DNA of 64,000 nt from DATCYX01 sp963714425 (GTDB lineage: Bacteria; Chloroflexota; Anaerolineae; Anaerolineales; UBA4823). The notes beneath the pieces are model-generated. The model was given only the letters and a program-made list of their open reading frames with translations, was not told where the DNA came from and ran no database searches. The DNA lies in contig CAVQOI010000012.1 of the NCBI GenBank assembly GCA_963714425.1, positions 1 through 64,000 on the forward strand, given 5' to 3'. Below are positions 25,633 to 34,027 of the stretch, piece after piece (the first letter of the stretch is position 1; each line of letters starts with the position of its first letter). The translations under genes were made by a program, and so were the position numbers.

Positions 25633-27000
25633 ATGAAATATCACATTTGGACGGAAGGCTGCCAGATGAACGTGGCTGACTCGCTGCGCGTGGCCTCGGC
25701 GCTGGAGCGCCTGGGCTATGATGCCACGAAAGCCGCCGAGCAGGCCGACGTCATTGTTTTGAACACGTGCGTTGTGCGCCAGAGCGCCGAAGACAAAGCC
25801 TACGGGCGGCTGTCGTCTCTGCGCCCGCTCAAGCAGCGCCGTCCCGGGCTGGTCATCAACCTGATGGGCTGCCTGGTAGGCGTCAAAGGCTACGAGCACC
25901 TGCAGCAGCGCTTCCCGTACGTGGACGTCTTCTCCCCGCCTTCCGATCCCGGCCCGCTGGTGGCATACTTGACCCAGGGTGAGACCCGCCTGCTGGAGCA
26001 AGCCGAGACCGAGCAGCGCTTCGCCCTGATGGACGAGAGCCTCCCCATCCAGCTACCGGCGGACGAGCGCGACAAGCTGGTCGCCACACATGTGCCGGTG
26101 GTGCTGGGCTGCTCGCACGCCTGCACCTTCTGCATCATCCCCTACCGGCGCGGCGTGGAGCGCAGCCGGCATGTGGGCGATATATTAAGTGAAGTGCGCG
26201 CCCTGGTGGCGCAGGGCGTCAAAGAGATCACCCTGCTGGGGCAGATTGTGGACCGCTACGGCAAAGACATCCCGGATGGTCCCGACTTGGCGGCGCTGCT
26301 GCGCATTGTGCATGAGGTGGACGGATTGGAGCGGGTGCGCTTCTTGACCTCCCACCCCAACTGGATGAGCAACGCATTGCTGGATACGGTTGCGGCGCTG
26401 CCCAAGGTGATGCCGCACATCGAGGTGCCGGTACAAGCCGGCGACGACCAGGTGCTTGAAGAGATGAAACGCGGCTACACTTCCGGAGCTTACCGCCGCC
26501 TGGTGGAAAAAATTCGCCAGCGCATCCCGGGCGTTTCCATCGCCACTGATATAATTGTCGGCTTCCCCGGCGAGAGCGACGCCCAGTTCCAGCGCACCTA
26601 CGACCTGCTGAGGGAGCTCAAGCTAGACGTCGCCCACCTGGCGCGATACTCACCGCGGCCTGGAACAGTCGCCGACCGGCGCATGCCCGACGACGTGCCT
26701 GACGAAGAGAAGATGCGCCGGTTCCGCTTGCTGGAGGAATTACAGGAAGGCATCGCCACTGAGATCAACGACCGCTATCTGGGCGAGACTGTGCAAGTGC
26801 TTTTTGAAGAAAAGGTGCGCGGGCGCTGGAAGGGTCGCACCCCCACCAACAAGCTGGTATTCGTGGAAAGCGAGCTGGACCTGCGCGGGCAAACCCTGCC
26901 GGTGCAGATCACCTGGACGGGCCCCTGGTCGATGCAAGCGCGGCTGAACGGGCGGCAGAGCGCCGACCTGGCGCTCGAGCTAATCTCCATATCAAGCTGA
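25633..27000 (+). CDS. miaB: tRNA methylthiotransferase, MiaB family
   Basis: A 455-residue radical-SAM enzyme. I start at ATG 25633 (MKYHIWTEGCQMN), because the longer frame runs through a simple repeat. The N-terminal domain carries three cluster cysteines (TEGCQMN, NTCVVR, MGCLVG). The radical-SAM motif is CSHACTFC; TDIIVGFPGES and ARYSPRPGTVADRRMPDDVP follow, then a C-terminal TRAM-like domain (KLVFVES). MiaB adds a methylthio group to i6A37 of tRNA. The usual LLGQNVNSYG reads LLGQIVDRYG here. The related MtaB and RimO families have different N-terminal patterns, so MiaB is favoured. Confidence 0.9.
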   Translation: MKYHIWTEGCQMNVADSLRVASALERLGYDATKAAEQADVIVLNTCVVRQSAEDKAYGRLSSLRPLKQRRPGLVINLMGCLVGVKGYEHLQQRFPYVDVFSPPSDPGPLVAYLTQGETRLLEQAETEQRFALMDESLPIQLPADERDKLVATHVPVVLGCSHACTFCIIPYRRGVERSRHVGDILSEVRALVAQGVKEITLLGQIVDRYGKDIPDGPDLAALLRIVHEVDGLERVRFLTSHPNWMSNALLDTVAALPKVMPHIEVPVQAGDDQVLEEMKRGYTSGAYRRLVEKIRQRIPGVSIATDIIVGFPGESDAQFQRTYDLLRELKLDVAHLARYSPRPGTVADRRMPDDVPDEEKMRRFRLLEELQEGIATEINDRYLGETVQVLFEEKVRGRWKGRTPTNKLVFVESELDLRGQTLPVQITWTGPWSMQARLNGRQSADLALELISISS

Positions 27001-27006
27001 TACCAT

Positions 27007-27049
27007 ACCCCCACCCCCGGCCCCTCCCCCTAAACGGGGAGGGGAGAAT
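27007..27049. repeat. C/G-rich palindrome after miaB
   Basis: cccccacccccggcccctcccc followed by cggggaggggag. It is a half-element of the palindrome family without the long central hairpin. Confidence 0.55.
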
Positions 27050-27171
27050 AAATCCCTAAGCCCTAATCTCTTAATTGAAGCTTAGTTGCAAAAATGCCCA
27101 ACTCGTTGTACACTGTGTCGGGAACCTGAATGATGGGCAATACGTCCATAATTCAGCAAAGGAGAGTAAAC

Positions 27172-28074
27172 TTGAATAACAAACTGATAAATTCGCTCTT
27201 GATCATGACCATGATCCTCTTGAGCGCCTGTAGCATGCCGGGCGGCGAAGGCGCCCCAACAGAAATCACGTTGGAAGCCGTTTACACCGCCGCAGCGCAA
27301 ACTCTGGAAGCCCAGTTCACGCAAACCGCGGCTGCGCAGCCCACGGCGACATCGACCGACACGCCCGAGCCAACGCCAGCCCCCCCAACTGAGACTCCCA
27401 CCTCCAACTTCACTCCTACAAATACCTTAACCCCTGAGCCGACCGTCCCAATGGTGTCGATTACCATCGGCTCAAACTGCCGACTGGGGCCCAGCACAGA
27501 TTACAACCCCCCGGTTGCCGTCCTGGGAGAAGGGCAAAAAGCAGAGATCCGTGGACGCAACCCAGACCGTTCCTGGTGGTACATCCAAATCCCCGGCAGA
27601 GCCGGGCAATTCTGCTGGATCTGGAATGGCAATGTCAACGTGCAGGGCGACACGAGCGGTGTGCAGGTAGTCACGCCCCCACCTGTCCCGGTCACGGCTA
27701 CCTTCACCCCGAAGCCAGATGTGCGTTTTGATCCTTCCTTCAATAACATTCACACATGTGCCGGTGAGCCATACGCCATCTTCGAGGTGGATAACATCGG
27801 AAAGGTGAATTTCGAATCGATGAGCCTCAAGATCGAAGACGTGGATGATGACGAGGAAATCTACTCTGTATCCAGTGACAATCCATTCTTAAGCGCCCCG
27901 GACCAATGTCCTGAAGGGGATGATACGCTTAAACCTGACAAAACTGCCTGGATCGGTGGGGACGTAGATGACGGCGAGACCGGCAATGACGGCGAGGCGA
28001 CCATCACCCTGTGCACCGAGGAAGGGCTCAAAGGCATCTGCGTTACCCATACTGTGGATTTCATCATCCCGTAA
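27172..28074 (+). CDS. Lipoprotein with SH3-like domain, paralogue 1
   Basis: A 300-residue protein. The TTG at 27172 follows AAAGGAGAG at ideal spacing and gives a clean lipoprotein signal (LINSLLIMTMILLSACSMPGG); the frame open from 27130 is less likely. AVYTAAAQTLEAQFTQTAAA is a short helical motif shared with the next two genes. A Thr/Pro linker follows, then an SH3-like region (GSNCRLGPSTDYNPPVAVL...WWYIQIPG). The C-terminal beta domain reads FDPSFNNIHTCAGEPYAIFEVDN. It is probably anchored on the outer face of the membrane. Function unknown. The next gene starts 30 bp on and is a paralogue. Confidence 0.8.
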   Translation: MNNKLINSLLIMTMILLSACSMPGGEGAPTEITLEAVYTAAAQTLEAQFTQTAAAQPTATSTDTPEPTPAPPTETPTSNFTPTNTLTPEPTVPMVSITIGSNCRLGPSTDYNPPVAVLGEGQKAEIRGRNPDRSWWYIQIPGRAGQFCWIWNGNVNVQGDTSGVQVVTPPPVPVTATFTPKPDVRFDPSFNNIHTCAGEPYAIFEVDNIGKVNFESMSLKIEDVDDDEEIYSVSSDNPFLSAPDQCPEGDDTLKPDKTAWIGGDVDDGETGNDGEATITLCTEEGLKGICVTHTVDFIIP

Positions 28075-28104
28075 TAACAGAATTTTGTTTAATGGGAGGA
28101 AACA

Positions 28105-29019
28105 ATGCGAACAAACTGGAATAAACTATCCATGCTGCTCATCCTGGTCCTGCTGGTTAGCGCCTGCTCGCTTCCCGGAGCACCAGCAGAGACACAAATC
28201 CCGGTGGAGGCGATTTACACCGCCGCCGCTCAGACGCTTCAAGCCCAGCTCACACAGAGTGCGGCTCAGCAGCCCCCAACCGAACCCCCTCCACCGCCTA
28301 CGGACACACCCCCACCGGAGGCGGCAGTCCCCACCGAGACTCCGACGCCATTTTTCACCCCTACCCTGGCATTCACGCCTACACCCCAGGTACCGATGGC
28401 CGTGGTGAGCGTCAACTCCAACTGCCGCAAGGGACCCAGCCCAGATTACGATCCACCTGTGTCAGTTCTACGTACAGGCGACCGGGCGGAGATCTTCGGG
28501 CGCAACAACAACCGCACCTGGTGGTACGTTCAGATCCCGGGCAAACCGGGACAGTTCTGCTGGGTATGGGGTAACAACGTCAATGTGGAAGGAGATACCA
28601 GCGGCGTGCAATACGTCGAGCCGCCACCGATCCCCATCACTCCAACGTTTACCCCATCACCGGACGTCGAATTTGACCCATCCTTCGACAACGTGCATAA
28701 CTGCGGCGGGGACCCGCACGCCATCTTTGAGCTGGATAACATCGGCGATGTGGACTTCGAATCGATGCGCCTGGAAATCGTGGATCTGGACGCCGACGAC
28801 GAGATCTTCGACAAATCGAGCAACGCCCCCTTCATGGGCTCGAGCGGCGAATGCCCCCCTGGCGGCGATACGTTCCCCAAGGGGAAGACCTTCTGGGTCG
28901 GCGGCAATATCGAGGACGGCGGATCTGGAAATGATGCCCAGGCCACTATAACGCTGTGCACCAAGGATGACCTTAAAGGCACCTGCGTCTCGGAAAAGGT
29001 GGACTTCGACATCCCGTAA
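28105..29019 (+). CDS. Lipoprotein with SH3-like domain, paralogue 2
   Basis: A 304-residue protein with lipobox VSACSLPG after an N-terminal helix and a GGGAGGA box. It repeats the layout of the preceding gene: AIYTAAAQTLQAQLTQSAA, Pro-rich linker, SH3-like VNSNCRKGPSPDYDPPVSVL...WWYVQIPGKPGQFCWVW, then FDPSFDNVHNCGGDPHAIFELDN. The two are clearly a tandem duplication, much diverged at the DNA level in linkers but conserved in domains. The SH3-like part may bind cell-wall peptides; this is inference from the fold. Confidence 0.8.
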   Translation: MRTNWNKLSMLLILVLLVSACSLPGAPAETQIPVEAIYTAAAQTLQAQLTQSAAQQPPTEPPPPPTDTPPPEAAVPTETPTPFFTPTLAFTPTPQVPMAVVSVNSNCRKGPSPDYDPPVSVLRTGDRAEIFGRNNNRTWWYVQIPGKPGQFCWVWGNNVNVEGDTSGVQYVEPPPIPITPTFTPSPDVEFDPSFDNVHNCGGDPHAIFELDNIGDVDFESMRLEIVDLDADDEIFDKSSNAPFMGSSGECPPGGDTFPKGKTFWVGGNIEDGGSGNDAQATITLCTKDDLKGTCVSEKVDFDIP

Positions 29020-29082
29020 GATTGGCTTCGACACATATCACCCCAAATTTGGGCTTTTGTGTGTCTTTTGCACCGTATCAAC

Positions 29083-29126
29083 ACTCACCCCCAACCCCTC
29101 CCCCTTCGCAGGGGGAGGGGAGTGAC
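29083..29126. repeat. C/G-rich palindrome between lipoprotein genes
   Basis: actcacccccaacccctcccccttcgcagggggaggggagtg: an 8-bp GC stem with flanking C- and G-runs; same family as the other palindromes. Confidence 0.55.
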
Positions 29127-29218
29127 AATAGGATTGAGGGGATAGACATAGACGAGCGAGACCAAATGAGTACCTATGTAAGGGTGTATCATGACTCACA
29201 CCCAAAGGGAGGAGAGGC

Positions 29219-30367
29219 ATGACCACGTCCCGCCAACACCTGGCGACTTTCACACTGATAGCGCTGTGGCTCTTGAGCGCCTGTAACCTGCCGGGCAAAC
29301 CCACACCAACACAGTCTGGGGTGGGTCTGATCTATACCGTAGCCGCGCAAACGGTTAATGCCCAACAAACTCAGGTGAACCGACCACCTGGCACGGCCTT
29401 CGTTGGGTCAACTTTCACACCATCTGCTCTGCTTGTCAGCCCAACTCCACTGCCGCCCACCGTGACTTTACCGCCTGGTTCGACCGCCCTGCCTTGCGAC
29501 CGGGGCAAGTTCGTTACCGACGTGAATTTCCCCGACAACACCCAGGTGAAATCAGGGGAAGGCTTTGTTAAAACCTGGCGGTTGAGGAACGATGGCTCTT
29601 GCACCTGGACCACGGATTATGGGCTGGTCTTCGTCAGCGGCGAGGCGATGGGAGCACCTGCAGCCCTGCCGCTCACGGGCCACGTCCCCCCTGGAGAGAC
29701 GATCGATATCTCGGTATCTTTTACTGCCCCAGACGCTGGTGGAACGCATCGCGCCGAGTTCAAGCTGCGCAACGCCAACAACGTCATTTTCGGGCTGGGG
29801 GGTGAGAACAACCCGTTCTGGGTACAGATCAAGGTGCCAGTAGCAACTGGCTTGCTCTTCGACTTCCTCGTCCAGGCAAGCACTGCTGTTTGGACCACTG
29901 GAACAGGGACCGACGCTGGGGCTGCCCTTACTTTCGATGGCGCGGCGGAGGATGCTAACGGAGCGGCAAAAATTATGGACCGGGTGCGGCTCGAGACCGG
30001 CGCCACCTCCGGAAAAATCCTGCTCACATTCCCTCGCCACGAAGACAACGGTTATGTCACCGGGCTCTTCCCAACCTACAAAGTGCAGAGCGGTGACCAC
30101 TTCAAGGCTCGCCTGGGCTTTATGATCCCATCCGGTGAGAATTGTGGCTCCGGTAAAGTAAAGTTCCAGCTTTGGTATAAAGAGGGCGATGGCGAGCTTA
30201 AGCTGCTTAAAGAGTGGAATAAGAGCTGCAATGGAAGCTTCCTCCCTGTCGATGTGGATCTATCCTCACTGAAAGGCAAGGAAGTGCGCCTGGCATTCAG
30301 CGTGCGCGCGGATGGCAACTCCAGCGACGATTGGGCAATCTGGAATTCTCCGCTGATCCAACAGTAG
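29219..30367 (+). CDS. Lipoprotein with NBR1-Ig-like domain
   Basis: A 382-residue protein with lipobox LLSACNLPG. IYTVAAQTVNAQQTQ recalls the helix of the two upstream lipoproteins. Residues about 95-205 form an NBR1-Ig-like domain: VTDVNFPDNTQVKSGEGFVK, TWRLRNDGSCTWTTDYGLVF, VPPGETIDISVSFTAPD, HRAEFKLRNANNVIFG. The C-terminal 170 residues look like a carbohydrate-binding beta-sandwich (DRVRLETGATSGKILLTFP, KVKFQLWYKEGDGELKLLKE). Bacterial NBR1-Ig domains are common in Chloroflexota surface proteins; the ligand is unknown. An AGGGAGGAG box precedes the start. Confidence 0.82.
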   Translation: MTTSRQHLATFTLIALWLLSACNLPGKPTPTQSGVGLIYTVAAQTVNAQQTQVNRPPGTAFVGSTFTPSALLVSPTPLPPTVTLPPGSTALPCDRGKFVTDVNFPDNTQVKSGEGFVKTWRLRNDGSCTWTTDYGLVFVSGEAMGAPAALPLTGHVPPGETIDISVSFTAPDAGGTHRAEFKLRNANNVIFGLGGENNPFWVQIKVPVATGLLFDFLVQASTAVWTTGTGTDAGAALTFDGAAEDANGAAKIMDRVRLETGATSGKILLTFPRHEDNGYVTGLFPTYKVQSGDHFKARLGFMIPSGENCGSGKVKFQLWYKEGDGELKLLKEWNKSCNGSFLPVDVDLSSLKGKEVRLAFSVRADGNSSDDWAIWNSPLIQQ

Positions 30368-30370
30368 CAA

Positions 30371-30518
30371 GAACCCTCACACCCACCTGCCGTTGGCAGG
30401 CTTCCCTCCCCCTAAAGGGGGAGGGAAAATAAATAGGTCTATGGGGGCGCAGAGCGCCCCCATAGACCTATTAAAAATAATTTCCCCCTCCCTTGGGGAG
30501 GGGGATTGAGGGGGTGGG
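30371..30518. repeat. Compound palindromic element with 18-bp perfect hairpin
   Basis: Left flank cacccacctgccgttggcagg...ccctccccctaaagggggaggg; centre a perfect 18-bp stem (30432-30449 with 30455-30472); right flank ttccccctcccttggggaggggg...gagggggtggg. Like 11673-11823, the ends are inverted copies of each other. Confidence 0.75.
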
Positions 30519-30532
30519 TACTATGGTAGAAT
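30519..30532 (+). promoter_or_regulatory. Putative -10 region of the first tRNA-Ser
   Basis: ctatggtagaatca, with a TAGAAT core, lies about 12 bp before the tRNA. The same ttatggtagaattc string precedes the second tRNA (30659-30672), which supports a role as a promoter element. Confidence 0.45.
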
Positions 30533-30543
30533 CATCGCGCCCA

Positions 30544-30633
<90 letters not shown>

Positions 30634-30689
30634 TATGGTAAGATTCAATGGTAGGGAATTATGGTAGAATTCACCCCGCCAGCGCTCGT

Positions 30690-30816
<127 letters not shown>

Positions 30817-30818
30817 AT

Positions 30819-31772
30819 CTACTTGAAAAAGCGCACGTAACCGCTCTCGTGGATCAGATCCTGACCGGCGGGGGAGAGCAGCCAATCCAGCAGTTGGCTT
30901 GCCAGGTCCTCATTGGGCAGATCGCCGCGCACCACGGCGTATACCTCGGTTGTATACGGATACTGGCGGCTGCGGATGCTATCGGCGCTGGGTGCGACCC
31001 CATCCACGCTCAGCAGTCGCACGCGCTCCTTTGCCGGAGCCATGTTACGCTCGTAGTAATAGATCGAATAGCCAATCCCGCTTACATCGCCGCTCACCGC
31101 GTAGAATGGCGCCATCATGGTGAGCATGACCAGGTCTGGGGCTTCGATCATGGGCAACCCGTCCATCACCAGCGTGCGCATCAATACTTGACTGCCGGAG
31201 TTCTCGTCACGCGTATAAGGATGAATCTCGATGTGCTCGCCGCCAACCTCGTTCCAGCTGGTCAGGCGACCGGTATAGATGCCTCGGATATCCTGTGTGG
31301 ATAGACCACTCACTTCATTGTCTTCATTGACCATAAACACAAACGCGTCCAACGCCACCGGTTGCAGCTCCAGGCGCCTGCCAGTCATCGCTGCTCGACG
31401 CAGCTCATCTTCTGAGGGAGGGCGCGCCACGATAATCAAATCAGCCTGTCCATCAATCAGGTTCAAGTAAGCCTGATGCGTGCCGCTGGCGCTAAATTGC
31501 GGGAAGCCATCAGAATACCCAGTCAGGTCTGGGGCAAGCCTCCGCTCGCCGTCCAGCCAATCCATCCATGTGCAAGGCACCCCTGCGAACTTGCAGGCGA
31601 TCTGCGCCAGGATGGGCTCGGCGGAGGTGGAGCTATCCAGGCGGGGGAAGTTCTCGGCGGTGATGGGCGGCTCGGGTGCGTCTTTCGGGGGCATGTCAGC
31701 GGCTGGCAGGGCGCAGCCGGAGAGCGCCAGCGTACAGAGCAAAATACAGAAAACGATACTGCGAGCTAGCAC
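30819..31772 (-). CDS. PstS-like substrate-binding lipoprotein
   Basis: A 317-residue lipoprotein (signal ILLCTLALSGCALPAA, lipobox LSGC). The PBP-like fold shows PRLDSSTSAEPI near the start, FSASGTHQAYLNLIDGQADL, then VVSGL-type STQDIRGIYTGRLTSWNEVGG, the usual pattern of phosphate-type binding proteins (ITLxDIxxIFxGxIxxW). YTRDENSGSQVLMRTLVM recalls the GSGT anion loop but lacks the standard form. No pstCAB genes are next to it, so a signalling or lone receptor role is possible. Confidence 0.8.
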   Translation of the reverse strand: MLARSIVFCILLCTLALSGCALPAADMPPKDAPEPPITAENFPRLDSSTSAEPILAQIACKFAGVPCTWMDWLDGERRLAPDLTGYSDGFPQFSASGTHQAYLNLIDGQADLIIVARPPSEDELRRAAMTGRRLELQPVALDAFVFMVNEDNEVSGLSTQDIRGIYTGRLTSWNEVGGEHIEIHPYTRDENSGSQVLMRTLVMDGLPMIEAPDLVMLTMMAPFYAVSGDVSGIGYSIYYYERNMAPAKERVRLLSVDGVAPSADSIRSRQYPYTTEVYAVVRGDLPNEDLASQLLDWLLSPAGQDLIHESGYVRFFK

Positions 31773-31796
31773 TTCTCCCTCCCGGTGATATTATGT

Positions 31797-31996
31797 TGCC
31801 GAACGGTTTGCGTTAGCGGCAGTTGAGCGGGCGTGGATTCTGCTTGAGAGCAGGATTCCGCTGAGGTGTAGTAAATGTTCATAATTCGCCCAGCATCTAT
31901 GTCGGCTGCTGCGAAGCAGGATTCCGCTGAGGTGTAGTAAATGTTCATAATTCGCCCAGCATCCTCATGTCGGCTGCTTGCCGTTCTAGACGGATC
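31797..31996 (-). repeat. Integron attC-like site with internal tandem duplication (attC1)
   Basis: It begins tgccgaacggtttgcgttag, like the R'/L' end of the other attC sites here. It carries their shared internal motif gcgtggattctg...gagcaggattccgctg. An internal segment of about 66-68 bp (about 31850-31978) occurs twice in tandem. The far end (cggctgcttgccgttctagac) is degenerate compared with gcacgctttgttagcc. It ends the cassette carrying the SnoaL-like gene. Confidence 0.5.
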
Positions 31997-32038
31997 ACAA
32001 CAGCGATATTGCTGACGCACTTTCCTATACCTTAGCCG

Positions 32039-32422
32039 TCATTCAAGGATTTTCCAGAATGAATCCTTGCGAATGATCTTTCCCTCGGCGAACTCAAGCA
32101 AGTCAACCCCCCGCACTTCTATCTTTTTCCCCGTCACAGACGTGCCAGTCAGGGTCCATTCTGAGACTCCGAAATCATCACACACCCAATGGTGATCTTC
32201 TCCGTAATGGACATCCGGAATTCCCTCAAATCGTTTTGCCAAGCCAGCTCGCACTTGCTCCTTCCCGACATACCGATCGCCGCGGGGTGACGAACCTCGC
32301 GGCATGTAAAAGACACAATCCTCTGCGAAAAAGTCCATGATGGAATCTAGATCGTGCCGGTTAAATGCTTGAAAATAAGCTCGAGGAATTCTTTCAATAG
32401 TTCATAGGTCACAAGCGGACAT
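32039..32422 (-). pseudogene. SnoaL/NTF2-like cassette gene with a damaged 5' end
   Basis: The frame 32039-32338 encodes a SnoaL-like fold: MDFFAEDCVFYMPRG, GKEQVRAGLAKRFEGIPDVHY, WTLTGTSVTGKKIEVRG, FAEGKIIRKDSFWKILE. Upstream, without a start codon, it continues as AFNRHDLDSI, the usual family beginning. Compared with the partial copy at 32497-32595, this copy lacks two bases after the ATG at 32422 and has an 11-bp insertion (about 32380-32390). From that ATG only six codons are read. Translation could still begin at the inner Met (32338), giving 99 residues. Such small folds act as hydratases, isomerases or carriers. Confidence 0.6.
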
Positions 32423-32467
32423 TGGTTGACCTCCACATGCGGGGTTAGATTGCGAAATGACTGACCC

Positions 32468-32490
32468 GGCTAACGGTTTGCGACGGGTGG
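32468..32490 (-). repeat. Truncated attC half-site between two SnoaL copies
   Basis: ggctaacggtttgcgacggg matches one end of the complete attC at 32641-32770, but the rest of the site is missing. The sequence passes directly into the interior of the second SnoaL copy. It marks a deletion between two cassettes. Confidence 0.55.
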
Positions 32491-32496
32491 TGGAGG

Positions 32497-32595
32497 ACAA
32501 TCCTCTGCGAAAAAGTCCATGATGGAATCTAGATCGTGCCGGTTAAATGCTTCGAGGAATTCCTTCAATAGTTCATAGGTCACAAGCCTGGACAT
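32497..32595 (-). pseudogene. 5' fragment of a second SnoaL-like cassette gene
   Basis: Beginning at ATG 32595 this reads MSRLVTYELLKEFLEAFNRH and on to SIMDFFAEDC, then is cut at the truncated attC. It is nearly identical to the 5' part of the neighbouring copy and shows the intact original start. Confidence 0.6.
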
Positions 32596-32640
32596 TGGTT
32601 GACCTCCACATGCGGGGTTAGATTGCGAAATGTCTGACCC

Positions 32641-32770
32641 GGCTAACGGTTTGCAATACGGGCTGTTGGGCGAGCATGGATTTGGCGTGGGAGCAGGATT
32701 CCGCTGGGGCGTATAGATAAGCTCGAAAACGGCACAGAATTCCCAGCGTCAGTTGCACGCTTTGTTAGCC
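32641..32770 (-). repeat. Integron attC site, about 130 bp (attC2)
   Basis: On the plus strand it runs from ggctaacggtttgc to gcacgctttgttagcc. Read on the minus strand, in the direction of the cassette genes, it is GGCTAACAAAGCGTGC...GCAAACCGTTAGCC, the order R''-L''-L'-R' of a standard attC. The arms pair internally (ctgttggg with cccagcgtcag) with an unpaired base. It separates the SnoaL fragment from the DUF4256-like gene. Confidence 0.75.
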
Positions 32771-32823
32771 CGCATTTGATTTTTGTAGACAAAGTACACG
32801 CCACTTCGCTGTCTGTGCAAAGT

Positions 32824-33399
32824 TCAGACCCTTAGCAAGCCACGGAACCCTCTTGCGGCGTAATAAGATTCTGCACCGTTGTGATATACAAAGACAGTGT
32901 TGTAGCGGCGATCACAGAAGATGGCACCCCCAAGTTTTCTTATATCGGAAGGTGTTTTCACCCAGCTCGATGTTTTCGTGTCGAAATTTCCAAGTTCCTG
33001 CAACTCTCGATATTGTTCTTCCGTTAAAACCTCAATCCCCATGGCAGCAGCCATGTCCATCGCGTTATTTACTGGTTTATGTTCTTTCCTGGATTCCAAC
33101 GCTTTGCGGTCGTAACAAAGACTTCTGCGGCTTTTAGGACTATCCGCTGAACAATCATAAAAAATGTATTCGCCGGTCTGTTTATCATAACCAACAACAT
33201 CTGGCTCACCGCCAGTTCTTTCCATTTCATTGAGTGACCACAGTTTTTCAGTATTCGCCTCAAGTTTTGCTTGTACTTTAGTCCATTCAAGACCTTCATG
33301 CCGGGTCATGTTTTTCTCAAAACGCGCTTTCAATGTCCTGAGTAGCTCTTCACGTTGTTCTCGTGACAACTCTTTTTTATTGCTATGGATGTTGTTCAT
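32824..33399 (-). CDS. DUF4256-like cassette protein
   Basis: A 191-residue protein. LRTLKARFEKNMTRHEGLEW, MERTGGEPDVVGYDKQTGEY, FYDCSADSPKSRRSLCYDR and AAAMGIEVLTEEQYRELQ match the conserved layout I know for DUF4256 proteins, whose function is not established. It is a cytosolic protein without signal or membrane segments. attC2 lies just behind it, so it is the gene of one cassette. About 290 bp of non-coding sequence lies between its start and the next attC. Confidence 0.78.
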   Translation of the reverse strand: MNNIHSNKKELSREQREELLRTLKARFEKNMTRHEGLEWTKVQAKLEANTEKLWSLNEMERTGGEPDVVGYDKQTGEYIFYDCSADSPKSRRSLCYDRKALESRKEHKPVNNAMDMAAAMGIEVLTEEQYRELQELGNFDTKTSSWVKTPSDIRKLGGAIFCDRRYNTVFVYHNGAESYYAARGFRGLLRV

Positions 33400-33691
33400 A
33401 CTCTTGTATTCTCTCTGAAGAATTATAAGGTCAACTCACCATAATTTCATGCAGGCGGGTTAACGAGTGTAATTAACGCAACGATGCGAACGATTTCGCT
33501 ATCTATATTCCTACTGAAAATTATACGCCGAAAAGGCTGTGTTGGTTAATCGCAAGGGGGAGTGCATGCCTTCACCCGGGAATAAGACCCTTTGACAAAG
33601 TTAGTATTCAAAAAATTTTCGGAACAGCGTCGAGGTTGCTCTATTCATGATCGCCTCCACCCCATGGGAATAACGTTATTACTCAATGTGC
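33400..33691. other. Cassette 5' region without a gene
   Basis: I see no supported frame on either strand. A Met-initiated minus-strand frame (33956 to 33645) enters this region only by reading through attC3 and shows no motif. It may carry the promoter of the DUF4256-like cassette; no clear hexamers are seen. Confidence 0.4.
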
Positions 33692-33826
33692 GCCTAACAG
33701 CTGGCGTTACCTGCGCTCGTGCGGGGCAGGACGAGACAAAGCTGATTTGACGGAAAATGTTTGAACACCCAATCAACTCCTTTTGGCGGGGCGAATCCCA
33801 CCTGTCGGGTGCACGCTTTGTTAGCC
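33692..33826 (-). repeat. Integron attC site, about 135 bp (attC3)
   Basis: Plus-strand ends gcctaacagctggcgttacctg and acctgtcgggtgcacgctttgttagcc. It shares the gtgcacgctttgttagcc end with attC2 and attC4. The gcctaac end pairs as the R box. Confidence 0.75.
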
Positions 33827-34027
33827 ACAGGTCATTTGGCACCGTTTGGCTGAAATAACAACCGTTGCTGCAGTACGAAGGCTGAAAAGAATTGGATACA
33901 GACACTAGCCGCTTTCGACCCGTTCTTTGATTTGACACCTGAGTTCTTTCTTGCAAAATTCTGCAGGCGTTGCAAACAATAAGAGATGAATAATGGAATT
34001 TCCATTACGCTTACGCTTTTTCTTACC
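33827..34027. other. Cassette 3' region without a gene
   Basis: About 200 bp between the unknown cassette gene and attC3. A short minus-strand frame from 33956 covers part of it but has no RBS or motif. Nothing else seen. Confidence 0.4.

Noticed and set aside
31850..31982. Tandem repeat considered as a CRISPR or phage attachment site
   Set aside because: It occurs only twice and shares its interior with the attC sites to the right, so it is better read as a duplicated attC interior.
33645..33956. Minus-strand frame of 103 codons in the cassette region
   Set aside because: Most of it is translation of attC3; no RBS or motif.
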